A stretch of DNA of 64,000 nt from Corynebacterium tuberculostearicum (GTDB lineage Bacteria > Actinomycetota > Actinomycetes > Mycobacteriales > Mycobacteriaceae), in the NCBI RefSeq assembly GCF_016894265.1, contig NZ_CP069791.1:1550001-1614000 (forward strand). Direction: 5' to 3'. Under the pieces are notes generated by a model. The model ran no database searches, was not told the DNA's origin, and worked only from the letters and a program-made list of their open reading frames with translations. Of the stretch, positions 9,283-18,101 are shown piece after piece (position 1 is the first letter of the stretch; each line of letters starts with the position of its first letter). The translations under genes and the position numbers were made by a program.

Positions 9283-9310
9283 AGCCACCCCTGTAACGGG
9301 GTGGCTTTTT
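9283..9310 (+). terminator. Rho-independent terminator of the tRNA cluster
   Basis: A 9-base perfect stem AGCCACCCC/GGGGTGGCT with a 6-base loop, followed by a run of T. It starts four bases after the last tRNA-Gly. Confidence 0.9.
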
Positions 9311-9382
9311 CTATGTTTTCTTCTGCGCTTTGTGCGATACGCTTGCCTTTGCACGGTCAAAACCCTCAGCGGAGGAGGAAAG

Positions 9383-9610
9383 ATGTTACGCGCATTAGTG
9401 GTACCGCTATTGCTTGGAGCTTGCGGCTTCGCGTCTTTTGTTTCTGGGACTGTTCTTTTCTTTGCGGGCCTTAATGCGGCAGATGCGGGTGACGGCAGCG
9501 GCAACGCGGCGTGGCCTTTGGCGCTTATCGGCGTAGGCACCACCTTGGTTATTTTTGCCCTGATGGCTTCTGGTCCGTTTTTTAATGCCCGACAAATGGA
9601 GAGCTCCTAA
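9383..9610 (+). CDS. Small membrane protein, unknown function
   Basis: A 75-residue protein beginning MLRALVVPLLLG with two hydrophobic segments (about residues 5-30 and 43-65) joined by a short Asp/Gly-rich loop. ATG at 9383 follows a strong GGAGGAGGAAAG ribosome binding site, and the frame cannot start earlier because it would run through the tRNA. I do not recognise a family. It sits between the tRNA terminator and the copper/peroxidase cluster but is separated from the latter by about 200 bases, so a shared job is not shown. Confidence 0.7.
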   Translation: MLRALVVPLLLGACGFASFVSGTVLFFAGLNAADAGDGSGNAAWPLALIGVGTTLVIFALMASGPFFNARQMESS

Positions 9611-9809
9611 GGTAGGGCCCGTTCGAATTGAGTCAACTTGCCTTACATAGTGATAAATACCTCTTTTTATTGCGAAGGTGGAACTCGATCCCAGTTCAAG
9701 CCGACATATGTCTCGACGCTCTGCTTTTGTGATTGCCGCTCTGGCAAGTCGCGGGGCTAGTATGTCTGACAATTCAACTTGTGCATTTTCAACACAAAAG
9801 GAGCTATCT

Positions 9810-10376
9810 ATGGGCTACCGCGTACCTTGGCTGCGCCGCACAGCTGCAGCAGTGGGCATGGCCGCACTGGTTTTGGGCGGGTCAATACCTGCCGCATTCG
9901 CGCACGACTCCGTTATTGGCGGTTCGGTCAAAGACGGCGACCAACTCGATGAGTTCCCTAAGGAAATCACCCTCGAGTTTTCTGGTATCCCCAAAGAGGA
10001 CTTCAACACCTTCGCCGTAACCAACGTCGATACCGGTGAGAAACTTTTTAGCCAAGAACCAAAGCTCCATGAGCGGGATCTCACCATTGAGACCCCTGCG
10101 GATGTCCATCCTGGGCCGGGTAAATACCAGGTGGGCTTTCAGATCACGTCATCGGATGGGCACGCTACCCGCGGCGGTGTGGAATTTTCTGTCAAAGGTG
10201 TCCCCACCGAGAGCACCGAGGCAGCTGCTGCTGAATCATCGTCCCAGGATGAGGATGAGGGCCTGCCGACCGCGCTGAAAATCATCCTGGGTGTGGGCGG
10301 CGTTTTGGCAATTGCCGCAGTAGCTGCCCTATTTATTGCCAAGTCTCGTCGCATTGATTCGGAAGGTGAAAAATAA
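9810..10376 (+). CDS. CopC-domain copper-binding exported protein
   Basis: A 188-residue exported protein. A signal peptide (residues 1-31, RR near residues 9-10, ending AFA) leaves a mature N-terminus starting with His (HDSVIGGSVKDGDQL), as in CopC proteins that bind Cu(II) through that His. The single Ig-like domain runs to about residue 130 (SSDGHATRGGVEFSV with another His), followed by an acidic linker and one C-terminal membrane helix (about 157-178) with a basic end, so it is anchored on the outer face of the membrane. ATG at 9810 has AAAAGGAG upstream. Its stop overlaps the next ATG by one base, indicating coupling with the lipoprotein gene. Confidence 0.88.
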   Translation: MGYRVPWLRRTAAAVGMAALVLGGSIPAAFAHDSVIGGSVKDGDQLDEFPKEITLEFSGIPKEDFNTFAVTNVDTGEKLFSQEPKLHERDLTIETPADVHPGPGKYQVGFQITSSDGHATRGGVEFSVKGVPTESTEAAAAESSSQDEDEGLPTALKIILGVGGVLAIAAVAALFIAKSRRIDSEGEK

Positions 10377-10978
10377 TGTCCAAGATTTCTAGCATCGCCC
10401 TTGTGGGCTTCACTGTGGCCGGCCTCGCCCTGGCAGGTTGCTCACCGCAAAACCAAAATGATTCCACCGAGTCGAAGGTGGATGCTTCCACTAGTGTCGG
10501 GGAAACATCCTCCGCTGCGGAATCTAAAGAACTGACCTTTGAGGATGCTGTCGTGCGCGCCAATGAGGACAAGGACATGACTGCTATTTTTGGCACCTTG
10601 GTGAACCATACCGATAAGGACATCGCTATCACCGGTTTTTCCACCAGCCTCAATGCCAAGGTGAACCAGATGCATGAGACTGTCGATGGCAAGATGCAGG
10701 AAATGTCGAGCCCACTAGTAGTCAAAGCCGGCGAGTCCCACGAGCTGGCACCTGGTGGTGACCACTTCATGCTCATGGACATGGAAAACCACATCGCTCC
10801 CGGCGAATCCCTTGACCTCAAAGTGGAACTAGAGGGCGGCGAAGAGTTCGATCTGGGCGAGATCCAAACGCGTAGCATGCCTGCTGGGGATGAGGATTAC
10901 GGCGATATGAAGGGCCACGAAATGTCCCACATGGAGCACGGAGATATGTCCCACAATAAGGAAGGCCACGACCACTAG
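10376..10978 (+). CDS. PCuAC-type copper chaperone lipoprotein
   Basis: A 200-residue lipoprotein: signal peptide with lipobox LAGC (Cys22), then a domain of the PCu(A)C family that carries Cu(I) outside the membrane. Likely copper ligands are in NQMHETVDGKMQEMSS and GGDHFMLMDM, matching the family pattern of a His followed by Met and later His-x-Met. The C-terminus is a His/Met-rich tail (HEMSHMEHGDMSHNKEGHDH) that could bind additional metal. The start overlaps the CopC gene stop (TAATG). The DyP peroxidase gene follows after two bases, so all three are very likely one transcript. Confidence 0.9.
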   Translation: MSKISSIALVGFTVAGLALAGCSPQNQNDSTESKVDASTSVGETSSAAESKELTFEDAVVRANEDKDMTAIFGTLVNHTDKDIAITGFSTSLNAKVNQMHETVDGKMQEMSSPLVVKAGESHELAPGGDHFMLMDMENHIAPGESLDLKVELEGGEEFDLGEIQTRSMPAGDEDYGDMKGHEMSHMEHGDMSHNKEGHDH

Positions 10979-10980
10979 TT

Positions 10981-12207
10981 ATGTCTGGATTCAGCAGAAG
11001 GGGATTTCTTACCGGCGCTGCGGTATCGACCAGCGCCTTCGCGTTGGCTAGCTGTAATGACCAGGGTTCTTCCCCGGATGCTCAGGCAACGGATCGGCCG
11101 GCGCTTGCCGACGCCCTCGTGGCATTCGACGGCGACCATCAAGCGGGTATCGCTACCGCAGCGCAGGCCCACCTGAATTTGGTGGGGTTTGACCTTAAAA
11201 GGGGCGTCGACAAGCGGGGGTTTGCCAGCCTCATGAAGCTGTGGACCGAGGATGCCCGCGCGCTGTGCACGGGGGAGGCGCCGCTGGGCACGCTGGAGCC
11301 AGAAATGGTGCAACAGCCTGCCAACCTGACTATCACCTGCGGTCTAGGCGAAGAGGTTTTTAACCTGCTCGGAGTGGACAAGCCACGGTGGCTGGGAGAT
11401 GTACGCCCCTATGAGCGCGAGGAGCTGGAAGATAAGTGGGGTCAAAGCGATCTCGTCCTGCAAATCTGCTGCGATGACCCACTGATGAATACCTACGCCC
11501 TGCGGCACATGGTGCGCGCAGGCGAGCACTATGCCAGCGTGAAGTGGTTGCAGCAGGGCTTTATTAACGCCTATGGCAGCCAGGAAAAGGGCGCCACCGC
11601 GCGCAATATGTTTGGGCAAAAGGACGGCACTGTAAACCCACGCAGCGAGGAGGACTTCGCAGCCCAGGTGTGGATTGATAAGGGCCCGCATTGGGCCAAT
11701 GGGGGAACGGCGATGGTGGTGCGCCGCATCCGCATGAACGTGGATACTTGGGAAAAGCTGGATCGCTCTTCCCGCGAGAATGCTATCGGCCGCAAGCTCG
11801 ATACTGGTGCCCCGCTCACCGGCGAGGACGAATTCGACGCCGTGGATTTTGACGCGGTAGATGACTATGGACTGCCGGTTATCGATAAGAACTCGCACAT
11901 GGCGGTAGCCGCCCCGCCGGCCGATCATCCAGAGCAGCGCATCCTGCGCCGGCCGTATAACTATGAGCTGGCTCCCGATGGCAAGGATGGGCAGCTTTCC
12001 AATATTGGCCAGGTTTTCATCTGCTATCAGCAAGATCCCACCAAGCAATTCGAGCCTATCCAGGCCCGTTTGGATAAATCGGACCTGCTGAACGAGTGGT
12101 TGACTCATATTGGTTCGGCTATGTATTTCTGCCCGCCGGGCACCCTCACTGCCGATGGGCGCGAGTCATGGTGGGCAAAATCGCTCTGCGAGCATGCAGG
12201 GTTGTAG
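10981..12207 (+). CDS. DyP-type heme peroxidase with Tat signal
   Basis: A 408-residue dye-decolorising peroxidase. The N-terminus SRRGFLTG is a twin-arginine export signal ending in LASC at residues 22-25, which looks like a lipobox, so it may be a Tat-exported lipoprotein. The DyP GxxDG motif is GQKDG at 212-216, with NSHMA (His306, likely heme ligand) and ILRRPYNYEL (distal Arg near 322). EfeB-like enzymes work with iron uptake, but here the partners are CopC and PCuAC-type copper proteins, so a role in copper or envelope redox handling is inferred. Two bases separate it from the lipoprotein gene. Confidence 0.92.
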   Translation: MSGFSRRGFLTGAAVSTSAFALASCNDQGSSPDAQATDRPALADALVAFDGDHQAGIATAAQAHLNLVGFDLKRGVDKRGFASLMKLWTEDARALCTGEAPLGTLEPEMVQQPANLTITCGLGEEVFNLLGVDKPRWLGDVRPYEREELEDKWGQSDLVLQICCDDPLMNTYALRHMVRAGEHYASVKWLQQGFINAYGSQEKGATARNMFGQKDGTVNPRSEEDFAAQVWIDKGPHWANGGTAMVVRRIRMNVDTWEKLDRSSRENAIGRKLDTGAPLTGEDEFDAVDFDAVDDYGLPVIDKNSHMAVAAPPADHPEQRILRRPYNYELAPDGKDGQLSNIGQVFICYQQDPTKQFEPIQARLDKSDLLNEWLTHIGSAMYFCPPGTLTADGRESWWAKSLCEHAGL

Positions 12208-12210
12208 AAT
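12205..12210 (+). promoter_or_regulatory. Possible -10 box of the thrS promoter
   Basis: TAGAAT overlaps the stop codon of the peroxidase gene, 75 bases before thrS. A similar TGTAGAAT lies before aspS. No clear -35 element and no T-box structure are visible. Confidence 0.35.
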
Positions 12211-12284
12211 AGCTATCCGTAAATTTAAATAGCGGACGCGGCCAGGTATGCCGCCGACGCACGAGCGCATAAAGGAGCGCGATT

Positions 12285-14348
12285 ATGGCGGAACTCATCC
12301 CCGCAGTACCGGTCAATTACGATTCCTTCACCGTGCCCGCCGGCCAGGCCGTGGGCGCAGCAATGCGAGAGCTCAACCTTCCTAATAAGGGCCCTGAGGC
12401 TGTCGTAGTCGTTCGCGGTGAGGACGGCACTCTCTTTGATTTGTCGCACACCCCAGACACGGAGTCCACCTTTACCCCGGTTGCCGCCAGCGAGGAAGAC
12501 GGCCGCGCCGTCATCCGCCACTCCTGCGGCCACGTTATGGCCCAGGCCGTGCAGGCCGAATTCCCCGGCACCAAGCTGGGCATCGGCCCGGCCATTGAGA
12601 ATGGTTTCTACTTCGATTTCCAAACCGCCGAGCCTTTCACGCCGGAAGATCTCAAGGCGATTGAAAAGCGCATGAAGAAGATCATCAAGGGCGGCCAGCG
12701 CTTCGAGCGCCACGTCTACGAATCTGCTGAGGAAGCGGAAAAGGCCCTCGCCGAGGAGCCCTTCAAGCTCGAGCTGGTCCAGGACAAGGGCAACGTTGAC
12801 CCTGACTCCGACGAGGCCGCAGAAGTCGGTTCCGGCGATCTCACCCACTATGACAACATCAACCCGCGCACCGGGGAAGTAGAGTGGTTCGATCTCTGCC
12901 GCGGCCCGCACGTACCGACCACCAAGTACATCCCGGCTTTCACCCTGACCCGTTCTTCTGCCGCCTACTGGCGCGGCGACCAGTCCAAGGCTGGCCTGCA
13001 GCGCATTTACGGCACCGCTTTTGAGTCCAAGGAAGCGCTGGAGGCCTACCAGACCATGGTGGAAGAGGCGGAAAAGCGCGACCACCGCCGCCTGGGTCAG
13101 GAACTAGATCTCTTCTCCTTCCCGGATGAGATTGGCTCCGGCTTCCCGGTATTCCACCCGAATGGCGCGACCGTGCGCATGGAGATGGAAAACCACTCTC
13201 GCAACCGCCACGTCCAGGCTGGGTACTCCTTTGTTAACACCCCGCATATCACCAAGGGCGACCTATTCAAGAAGTCTGGCCACCTGGACTTCTACGCCGA
13301 CGGCATGTTCCCGCCGATGCAGCTCGATGGCGAATATGACGAAGAGGGTAATACCGTCAAGGAGCCGCAGGACTACTACGCCAAGCCCATGAACTGCCCG
13401 ATGCACAACCTGATTTTTGCATCCCGTGGCCGTTCCTACCGCGAGCTCCCGCTGCGTCTATTTGAGTTCGGTACCGTCTACCGTTACGAAAAGTCTGGCG
13501 TGGTCCACGGCCTGACCCGTGCCCGCGGCTTTACCCAAGACGATGCCCACATTTACTGCACCGAAGAGCAGCTGGAAGAAGAGCTGACCAAGGTCCTCGA
13601 CTTCATCATTTCCTTGCTGAAGGACTACGGCCTGTCTGACTTCTACCTGGAGCTTTCTACCAAGGACCCGAATAAGTTCGTTGGTTCTGATGAGATCTGG
13701 GAGCGCTCCACTTCTATCTTGCAGTCGGTCGCAGAAAAGTCCGGCTTGGAGCTGGTTCCGGATCCCGCAGGTGCAGCCTTCTACGGCCCGAAGATTTCTG
13801 TGCAGGCGCGCGACGCCATCGGCCGTACCTGGCAGATGTCTACCGTTCAGTTGGACTTCAACCTGCCGGAGCGCTTCGAGCTGGAATACACCGCGTCGGA
13901 CGGCACTAAGAAGCGCCCAATCATGATTCACCGTGCGCTCTTCGGCTCCATCGAGCGATTCTTCGGCGTCCTGCTGGAGCACTACGCCGGTGCCTTCCCA
14001 GCATGGCTGGCACCGCACCAAGTGGTGGGCATTCCGGTGGCTGATGAATTCTCCCCGCACCTCGAAGAGGTTGCCGCCCAGCTGCGTCAGAAGGGTATCC
14101 GCGCCGATGTGGATACCTCTGATGACCGCATGCAGAAGAAGATTCGCAACCACACCACCGGTAAGGTTCCGTTCATGCTGGTGGCTGGCGCGCGCGACGT
14201 AGAAGCTGATGCCGTGTCCTTCCGCTTCCTCGATGGCACCCAGGTCAATGGTGTGCCGGTAAAGGAAGCCGTGGAGCTCATCGCCGCATGGGTGGCAGAG
14301 CGCAACAACGAGCAGCCGACCGAAGAGCTCATCAGTGCCCGACGCTAA
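12285..14348 (+). CDS. thrS: Threonyl-tRNA synthetase
   Basis: Charges tRNA-Thr. The 687-residue class II enzyme has an N-terminal TGS domain (about 1-65), the editing domain with [13 protein letters not shown] and the later CRGPHVPTT, and the catalytic core with FRYEKSG-type motif 2 ([28 protein letters not shown]) and motif 3 near [13 protein letters not shown]-terminal anticodon-binding domain follows ([10 protein letters not shown] onward). ATG at 12285 follows AAAGGAGCG. The stop lies 14 bases inside the downstream HIT gene, so translation of the two is coupled. Confidence 0.98.
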   Translation: MAELIPAVPVNYDSFTVPAGQAVGAAMRELNLPNKGPEAVVVVRGEDGTLFDLSHTPDTESTFTPVAASEEDGRAVIRHSCGHVMAQAVQAEFPGTKLGIGPAIENGFYFDFQTAEPFTPEDLKAIEKRMKKIIKGGQRFERHVYESAEEAEKALAEEPFKLELVQDKGNVDPDSDEAAEVGSGDLTHYDNINPRTGEVEWFDLCRGPHVPTTKYIPAFTLTRSSAAYWRGDQSKAGLQRIYGTAFESKEALEAYQTMVEEAEKRDHRRLGQELDLFSFPDEIGSGFPVFHPNGATVRMEMENHSRNRHVQAGYSFVNTPHITKGDLFKKSGHLDFYADGMFPPMQLDGEYDEEGNTVKEPQDYYAKPMNCPMHNLIFASRGRSYRELPLRLFEFGTVYRYEKSGVVHGLTRARGFTQDDAHIYCTEEQLEEELTKVLDFIISLLKDYGLSDFYLELSTKDPNKFVGSDEIWERSTSILQSVAEKSGLELVPDPAGAAFYGPKISVQARDAIGRTWQMSTVQLDFNLPERFELEYTASDGTKKRPIMIHRALFGSIERFFGVLLEHYAGAFPAWLAPHQVVGIPVADEFSPHLEEVAAQLRQKGIRADVDTSDDRMQKKIRNHTTGKVPFMLVAGARDVEADAVSFRFLDGTQVNGVPVKEAVELIAAWVAERNNEQPTEELISARR

Positions 14349-14934
14349 AGAGACACACGAAACCGACAGCTCCGCCGTCGCTGAAAACCAAGCGGTGGCG
14401 GAGACCTTCGTTGACTCAGGTGCTGGCGAGCCGGACCGTCTTGAGCGGTTATGGGCGCCTTATCGCATGGCCTATATTGCCAAGCGTTCTAAAGACCCCT
14501 TCGTGGAGGCCCCGAAGGGCAGCGATGAGGACGGGCTCATCATTGCTCGCGGCAAGACCGTCTATGCATTGTTGAACCTGTTTCCGTATAACGCCGGTCA
14601 CCTCATGGTGGTGCCATATCGCAAGGAATCGCAGCTGGAGAACCTCACGCAAGAGGAATCTCAGGAGTTGATGGCCTTCGCGCAAAAGGCCGTCCGGGTG
14701 CTCAAGCGGGTTTCACGCCCAGAAGCCATCAACGTAGGGCTCAACCTGGGTCGCGCTTCGGGCGGCTCGGTAGGGGATCACCTGCACCTGCATGTGGTGC
14801 CAAGGTGGCCCGGGGATAGTAACTTTATGACTGTCCTCGATGGGACTAAGGTATTACCGCAGCTTCTGCAGGATACGCGCCGCGTGCTGGCAGAAGGATG
14901 GCGCGAGATGGAAGAGGAGGATTCGCGTGCTTAG
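14335..14934 (+). CDS. HIT-family nucleotide phosphorylase/hydrolase
   Basis: A 199-residue histidine-triad protein; the triad is H149-L-H151-L-H153 in [11 protein letters not shown]. The mycobacterial protein at the same place between thrS and pgsA1 is described as a diadenosine tetraphosphate (Ap4A) phosphorylase, so clearance of Ap4A made by tRNA synthetases is a fitting role by inference. The first 40 residues are acidic and variable. GTG start at 14335 lies inside the end of thrS; the C-terminus overlaps the pgsA start by 8 bases. It is the first gene of the overlapping PIM block. Confidence 0.9.
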   Translation: MPDAKETHETDSSAVAENQAVAETFVDSGAGEPDRLERLWAPYRMAYIAKRSKDPFVEAPKGSDEDGLIIARGKTVYALLNLFPYNAGHLMVVPYRKESQLENLTQEESQELMAFAQKAVRVLKRVSRPEAINVGLNLGRASGGSVGDHLHLHVVPRWPGDSNFMTVLDGTKVLPQLLQDTRRVLAEGWREMEEEDSRA

Positions 14935-15532
14935 CGTGCATGGGCGAAAGCCCGCCGCCGTGGTGGTGGAACCTATAGCCAAGGCCTTTTTGAAGCTCGG
15001 CCTGACCCCGAATGTGGTCACGGTTGTGGGCACCATGGTCACCATTGCGATTTCGGTGATCCTCATTCCTACCGGCCACCTCTTTTCCGCTGCCGTTTTG
15101 TCCGGCCTCTTCGCCGCCTTCGACATGCTCGATGGCACCATGGCGCGCTTGACCGGCAAGGCTACTGCCTTTGGCGCGACCTTGGATGCGTCCTGTGATC
15201 GCATCACCGACGGTGCATTGTTCAGTGCTATTGCATGGTGGCTGATTTATTCTGCGGATTCTTCCCGCATCACGGTTATTGCCTGCTTTGTCACCTTGGT
15301 ATGTTCCCAGGTCATTTCCTATATCAAGGCGAGGGGAGAGGCATCTGGGTTTAAGATGGTCGGCGGCCTGATCGAGCGTCCCGAGCGGCTTATTTTGGGC
15401 CTGGGCGGCATTGGCCTCGAGGGCCTCGGTGTACCGCATGCCATTGAGGTAGCGCTGTGGATCTTGGCCGTTGGCTCCATCTTTACCGTGTGCCAGCGGA
15501 TGGTTATCGCTGCCCGCCAGGAGCAGCAGTAG
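14927..15532 (+). CDS. pgsA: Phosphatidylinositol phosphate synthase (CDP-alcohol phosphatidyltransferase)
   Basis: Joins CDP-diacylglycerol and inositol 3-phosphate at the membrane, giving the lipid on which PIM and lipoglycans are built. The 201-residue protein has the CDP-alcohol phosphotransferase signature DGTMAR-x8-GATLD-x3-D at about residues 66-90, and around six hydrophobic segments. GTG at 14927 is preceded by GAAGAGGAGG and overlaps the HIT gene end. Position between the HIT gene and the acyltransferase/pimA genes identifies it as the phosphatidylinositol branch rather than phosphatidylglycerol synthase. Confidence 0.93.
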   Translation: MLSVHGRKPAAVVVEPIAKAFLKLGLTPNVVTVVGTMVTIAISVILIPTGHLFSAAVLSGLFAAFDMLDGTMARLTGKATAFGATLDASCDRITDGALFSAIAWWLIYSADSSRITVIACFVTLVCSQVISYIKARGEASGFKMVGGLIERPERLILGLGGIGLEGLGVPHAIEVALWILAVGSIFTVCQRMVIAARQEQQ

Positions 15533-15571
15533 CTCATACTGCACCACCTAAAACCAGGAGGTTGTGACACC

Positions 15572-16516
15572 ATGTGGGACAAAGAAGACCTCTCCGCGGC
15601 AGGGTACCTCGCGGGGTGGAAGGTGGTGCGCCGTCTGCCCGAGCCCATAGCGCGCACGCTTTTTCGCTGGGGTGCGGACTACGCAAGCAGCAACGGTCGC
15701 GGAATGGAAGGCTTGCGCCGCAACCTAGCGCGAGTGGTGGGCCCGGAAAACGTTACCCGCGCGTTGGTGCGCGATTCCGTGCGCTCCTATATGCGCTATT
15801 GGATGGAGGCGTTCCGCCTGCCAGCCATCCACGGCGATGCCGGGTTGCATGAGCGCTTGCTCAGCGGCTTGGAAGGCCTCGAGCATTTTGATGCTTCGGC
15901 TCAATCCGGGCGCGGCACCATTTTGGCGTTGCCGCATTCCGGCAATTGGGACATGGCGGGTGTCTTCCTCGTTGGCCATTATGGGCAGTTCACCACCGTT
16001 GCGGAGCGCCTTAAGCCCGCAGTGCTTTTCGACGCCTTTGTGGACTACCGCGAAACCCTTGGCTTTGAGGTTCTTCCCCTCACCGGCGGCGAAGCCTCGC
16101 CTTTTGCTCGCCTCAAAGAGGTGCTGGAAGCCGGTGGCGTGGTATGCCTGTTGGCTGAGCGCGACCTGACCCGAAGCGGCGTTACCGTGGATTTCATGGG
16201 GGAAGAGGCTAATATGGCCGCAGGCCCCGCGCAGCTTGCTATAGAGACCGGCGCCGCCCTGCACGTGGTGCACTCGTGGTTTGAAAGCGAGGGCTGGGGG
16301 CTCTCTGTGTCTCCTGAGCTCGAGGTAACGGATCTGCAGGAGACAGCTCAGCGCATGGCCGATGGCTTCGCTGCTAATATCCGCCGCCACCCAGAGGATT
16401 GGCATATGCTGCAGCCGCAGTGGAATGTGGACATTGAGCGGCGTCGGCAAGCGCGGGCGGGCAAAGAAGCCCGCAATGCTCGCCACACTGGGCCATCGCA
16501 GGAAGGGGAGAGCTAG
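15572..16516 (+). CDS. Phosphatidylinositol mannoside acyltransferase, PatA-like
   Basis: A 314-residue LpxL/HtrB-type acyltransferase. In mycobacteria PatA at this position acylates the 6-position of the mannose added by PimA. The catalytic H-x4-D motif is HSGNWD near residue 122-127; another family element is LAERDLTRSGVTVDFMGEEANMAAGPAQLA at about 195-225, where the Glu-Arg pair is conserved. The ATG at 15572 follows AGGAGG at 15556. It overlaps the pimA start by one base (TAGTG), so these enzymes are made together. Confidence 0.9.
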   Translation: MWDKEDLSAAGYLAGWKVVRRLPEPIARTLFRWGADYASSNGRGMEGLRRNLARVVGPENVTRALVRDSVRSYMRYWMEAFRLPAIHGDAGLHERLLSGLEGLEHFDASAQSGRGTILALPHSGNWDMAGVFLVGHYGQFTTVAERLKPAVLFDAFVDYRETLGFEVLPLTGGEASPFARLKEVLEAGGVVCLLAERDLTRSGVTVDFMGEEANMAAGPAQLAIETGAALHVVHSWFESEGWGLSVSPELEVTDLQETAQRMADGFAANIRRHPEDWHMLQPQWNVDIERRRQARAGKEARNARHTGPSQEGES

Positions 16517-17619
16517 TGCGCATAGGAATCGTATGCCCCTACTCCTTCGATGAACCAGGCGGAGTTCAAGCCCATATCCTTGATCTAGCCACAGTTTTCA
16601 TTGAGCAAGGGCACCATGTACAGGTCATTGGCCCCGCTGCGGAATCCACCCAGTTGCCGGATTTCGTAATCAAGGGAGGGCCGGCTTTCCCCATTGCGTA
16701 TAACGGTTCGGTGGCGCGCCTGTCCGTGGGACCCCACGTCACACGCAAGGTAAAGCAATTCATCAAGGAGGGCGACTTCGATGTCTTGCACATCCATGAG
16801 CCTAACTCCCCGAGCTTTTCCATGACCGCGTTGGCCGTGGCCCAAGGCCCGCTGGTGGCGACGTATCACGCTTCCGCGTCGAGCTCCTTGGTGTTGACTT
16901 TGGCCAAACCTTTCCTCGTTCCCTTTTTGGAAAAGATCCGCGGCGGCATCGCGGTATCCGATATGGCGCGGCGGTGGCAGGTGGAGCAATTGGGCGGAGA
17001 CCCGGTCCTTATTCCCAACGGCGTGGATACGTCGGTTTACGCGCAGGCTCGGCGCCGCAGCCCGGCTAAGGCCCCCGGCGATCCCCTGGAAGTTGTCTTC
17101 TTGGGGCGGTTGGATGAACCGCGCAAGGGCCTCGATATCCTACTGAGCGCGCTCCGCCAAGTACACCACGATATCCGCGTGACCATCATGGGCGGTGGTC
17201 GCGCCCGCGAGGTCGAGGGCGTGGATTTTGTAGGCCGGGTAAGCGACGCCGAAAAGGCGGAAATCCTGGGCCGCGCCGATGTCTACGTGGCCCCAAATAC
17301 CGGCGGCGAAAGCTTCGGCATCGTGCTGGTAGAGGCTATGGCGGCCGGCGCGGCTGTTGTTGCCTCTGACCTCGAGGCTTTCCGTGCGGTGTGCAATGCC
17401 GATTCCGACGAGGTTGCCGGCGCGCTGTTCCGCAACGAAGACAGCGAGGATCTGGCTCGTGTCCTCAACGAGGTGCTTGATGACGCCGAGTATCGGGCCC
17501 AGTTGGTGCGCAATGGCGTCCAACGCGCCAGCACCTATGACTGGGACCATGTAGCGGCGGCCGTGATGCAGGTCTACGAGACTGTCCAAGACGGCACCAA
17601 GGTGAGGGTAAAGCGTTGA
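16516..17619 (+). CDS. pimA: Phosphatidyl-myo-inositol mannosyltransferase PimA
   Basis: Transfers the first mannose from GDP-mannose to phosphatidylinositol on the cytosolic membrane face. The 367-residue GT4 enzyme begins RIGIVCPYSFDEPGGVQAH, containing the Gly-Gly loop for acceptor binding, has YHAS at about residue 117, and carries the donor E-x7-E motif in GGESFGIVLVEAMAAG near 256-270. GTG start at 16516 overlaps the acyltransferase stop; GGAAGGGGAG precedes it. Its own stop overlaps the next ATG by one base. Confidence 0.96.
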   Translation: MRIGIVCPYSFDEPGGVQAHILDLATVFIEQGHHVQVIGPAAESTQLPDFVIKGGPAFPIAYNGSVARLSVGPHVTRKVKQFIKEGDFDVLHIHEPNSPSFSMTALAVAQGPLVATYHASASSSLVLTLAKPFLVPFLEKIRGGIAVSDMARRWQVEQLGGDPVLIPNGVDTSVYAQARRRSPAKAPGDPLEVVFLGRLDEPRKGLDILLSALRQVHHDIRVTIMGGGRAREVEGVDFVGRVSDAEKAEILGRADVYVAPNTGGESFGIVLVEAMAAGAAVVASDLEAFRAVCNADSDEVAGALFRNEDSEDLARVLNEVLDDAEYRAQLVRNGVQRASTYDWDHVAAAVMQVYETVQDGTKVRVKR

Positions 17620-18080
17620 TGACCATTGAAATCGCCCTAGTCCTCTTCCTACTTATCATCGTAGGTTTGTGGGCGCTTTTTACCGCCCAGCGGCTTAACT
17701 CGCTGCACATCCGCACTGATGCCTCGCTGGCCCAGCTGCAGGCGGCACTTGACCGCAGGGCAGCGGTGACAGCGGCGGTCGCACCATCGCTTGCGGCGCT
17801 AGCTCAGCGAGCAGAGTCTACTGAGCTCTATCAAGGACACTTCGAACCGCGCACGATGGCCGAGCGGGAACTATCTGCCGCCATAGTGAGGGAGTTTCCC
17901 GCGGACCGTCGCCCTGCCGCGCTTGCCGACGCCGAGGGCCGCATCCAACTTGCCCACCGCTTCTACAACGAGGCGGTCAGCGACACTCGCGCGCTGCGCC
18001 TGCGCCCTGCGGTACGCCTCTTTCATCTGGGTGGCACCGCAAAACTGCCGGAATATTTTGATTATATGCTGGCCGAGTAG
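17619..18080 (+). CDS. LemA-like membrane-anchored protein
   Basis: A 153-residue protein with one N-terminal membrane helix (about 4-25) followed by a helical soluble part. RLNSLHIRTDASLAQLQAALDRRAAV and RFYNEAVSDTRALR resemble the LemA core helices, where FYN is a typical element. As I recall, mycobacteria have a larger protein after pimA that adds a NUDIX domain; here no NUDIX part is present. ATG at 17619 overlaps the pimA stop (TGATG). Its function is unknown; membership of the PIM operon is the only hint. Confidence 0.7.
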   Translation: MTIEIALVLFLLIIVGLWALFTAQRLNSLHIRTDASLAQLQAALDRRAAVTAAVAPSLAALAQRAESTELYQGHFEPRTMAERELSAAIVREFPADRRPAALADAEGRIQLAHRFYNEAVSDTRALRLRPAVRLFHLGGTAKLPEYFDYMLAE

Positions 18081-18101
18081 GCAGCAGTTCTACCTCAAGA
18101 T

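Noticed and set aside
12208-12284. Possible T-box leader before thrS
   Set aside because: The gap is only 77 bases and has no stem I/antiterminator-like structure or T-box sequence.
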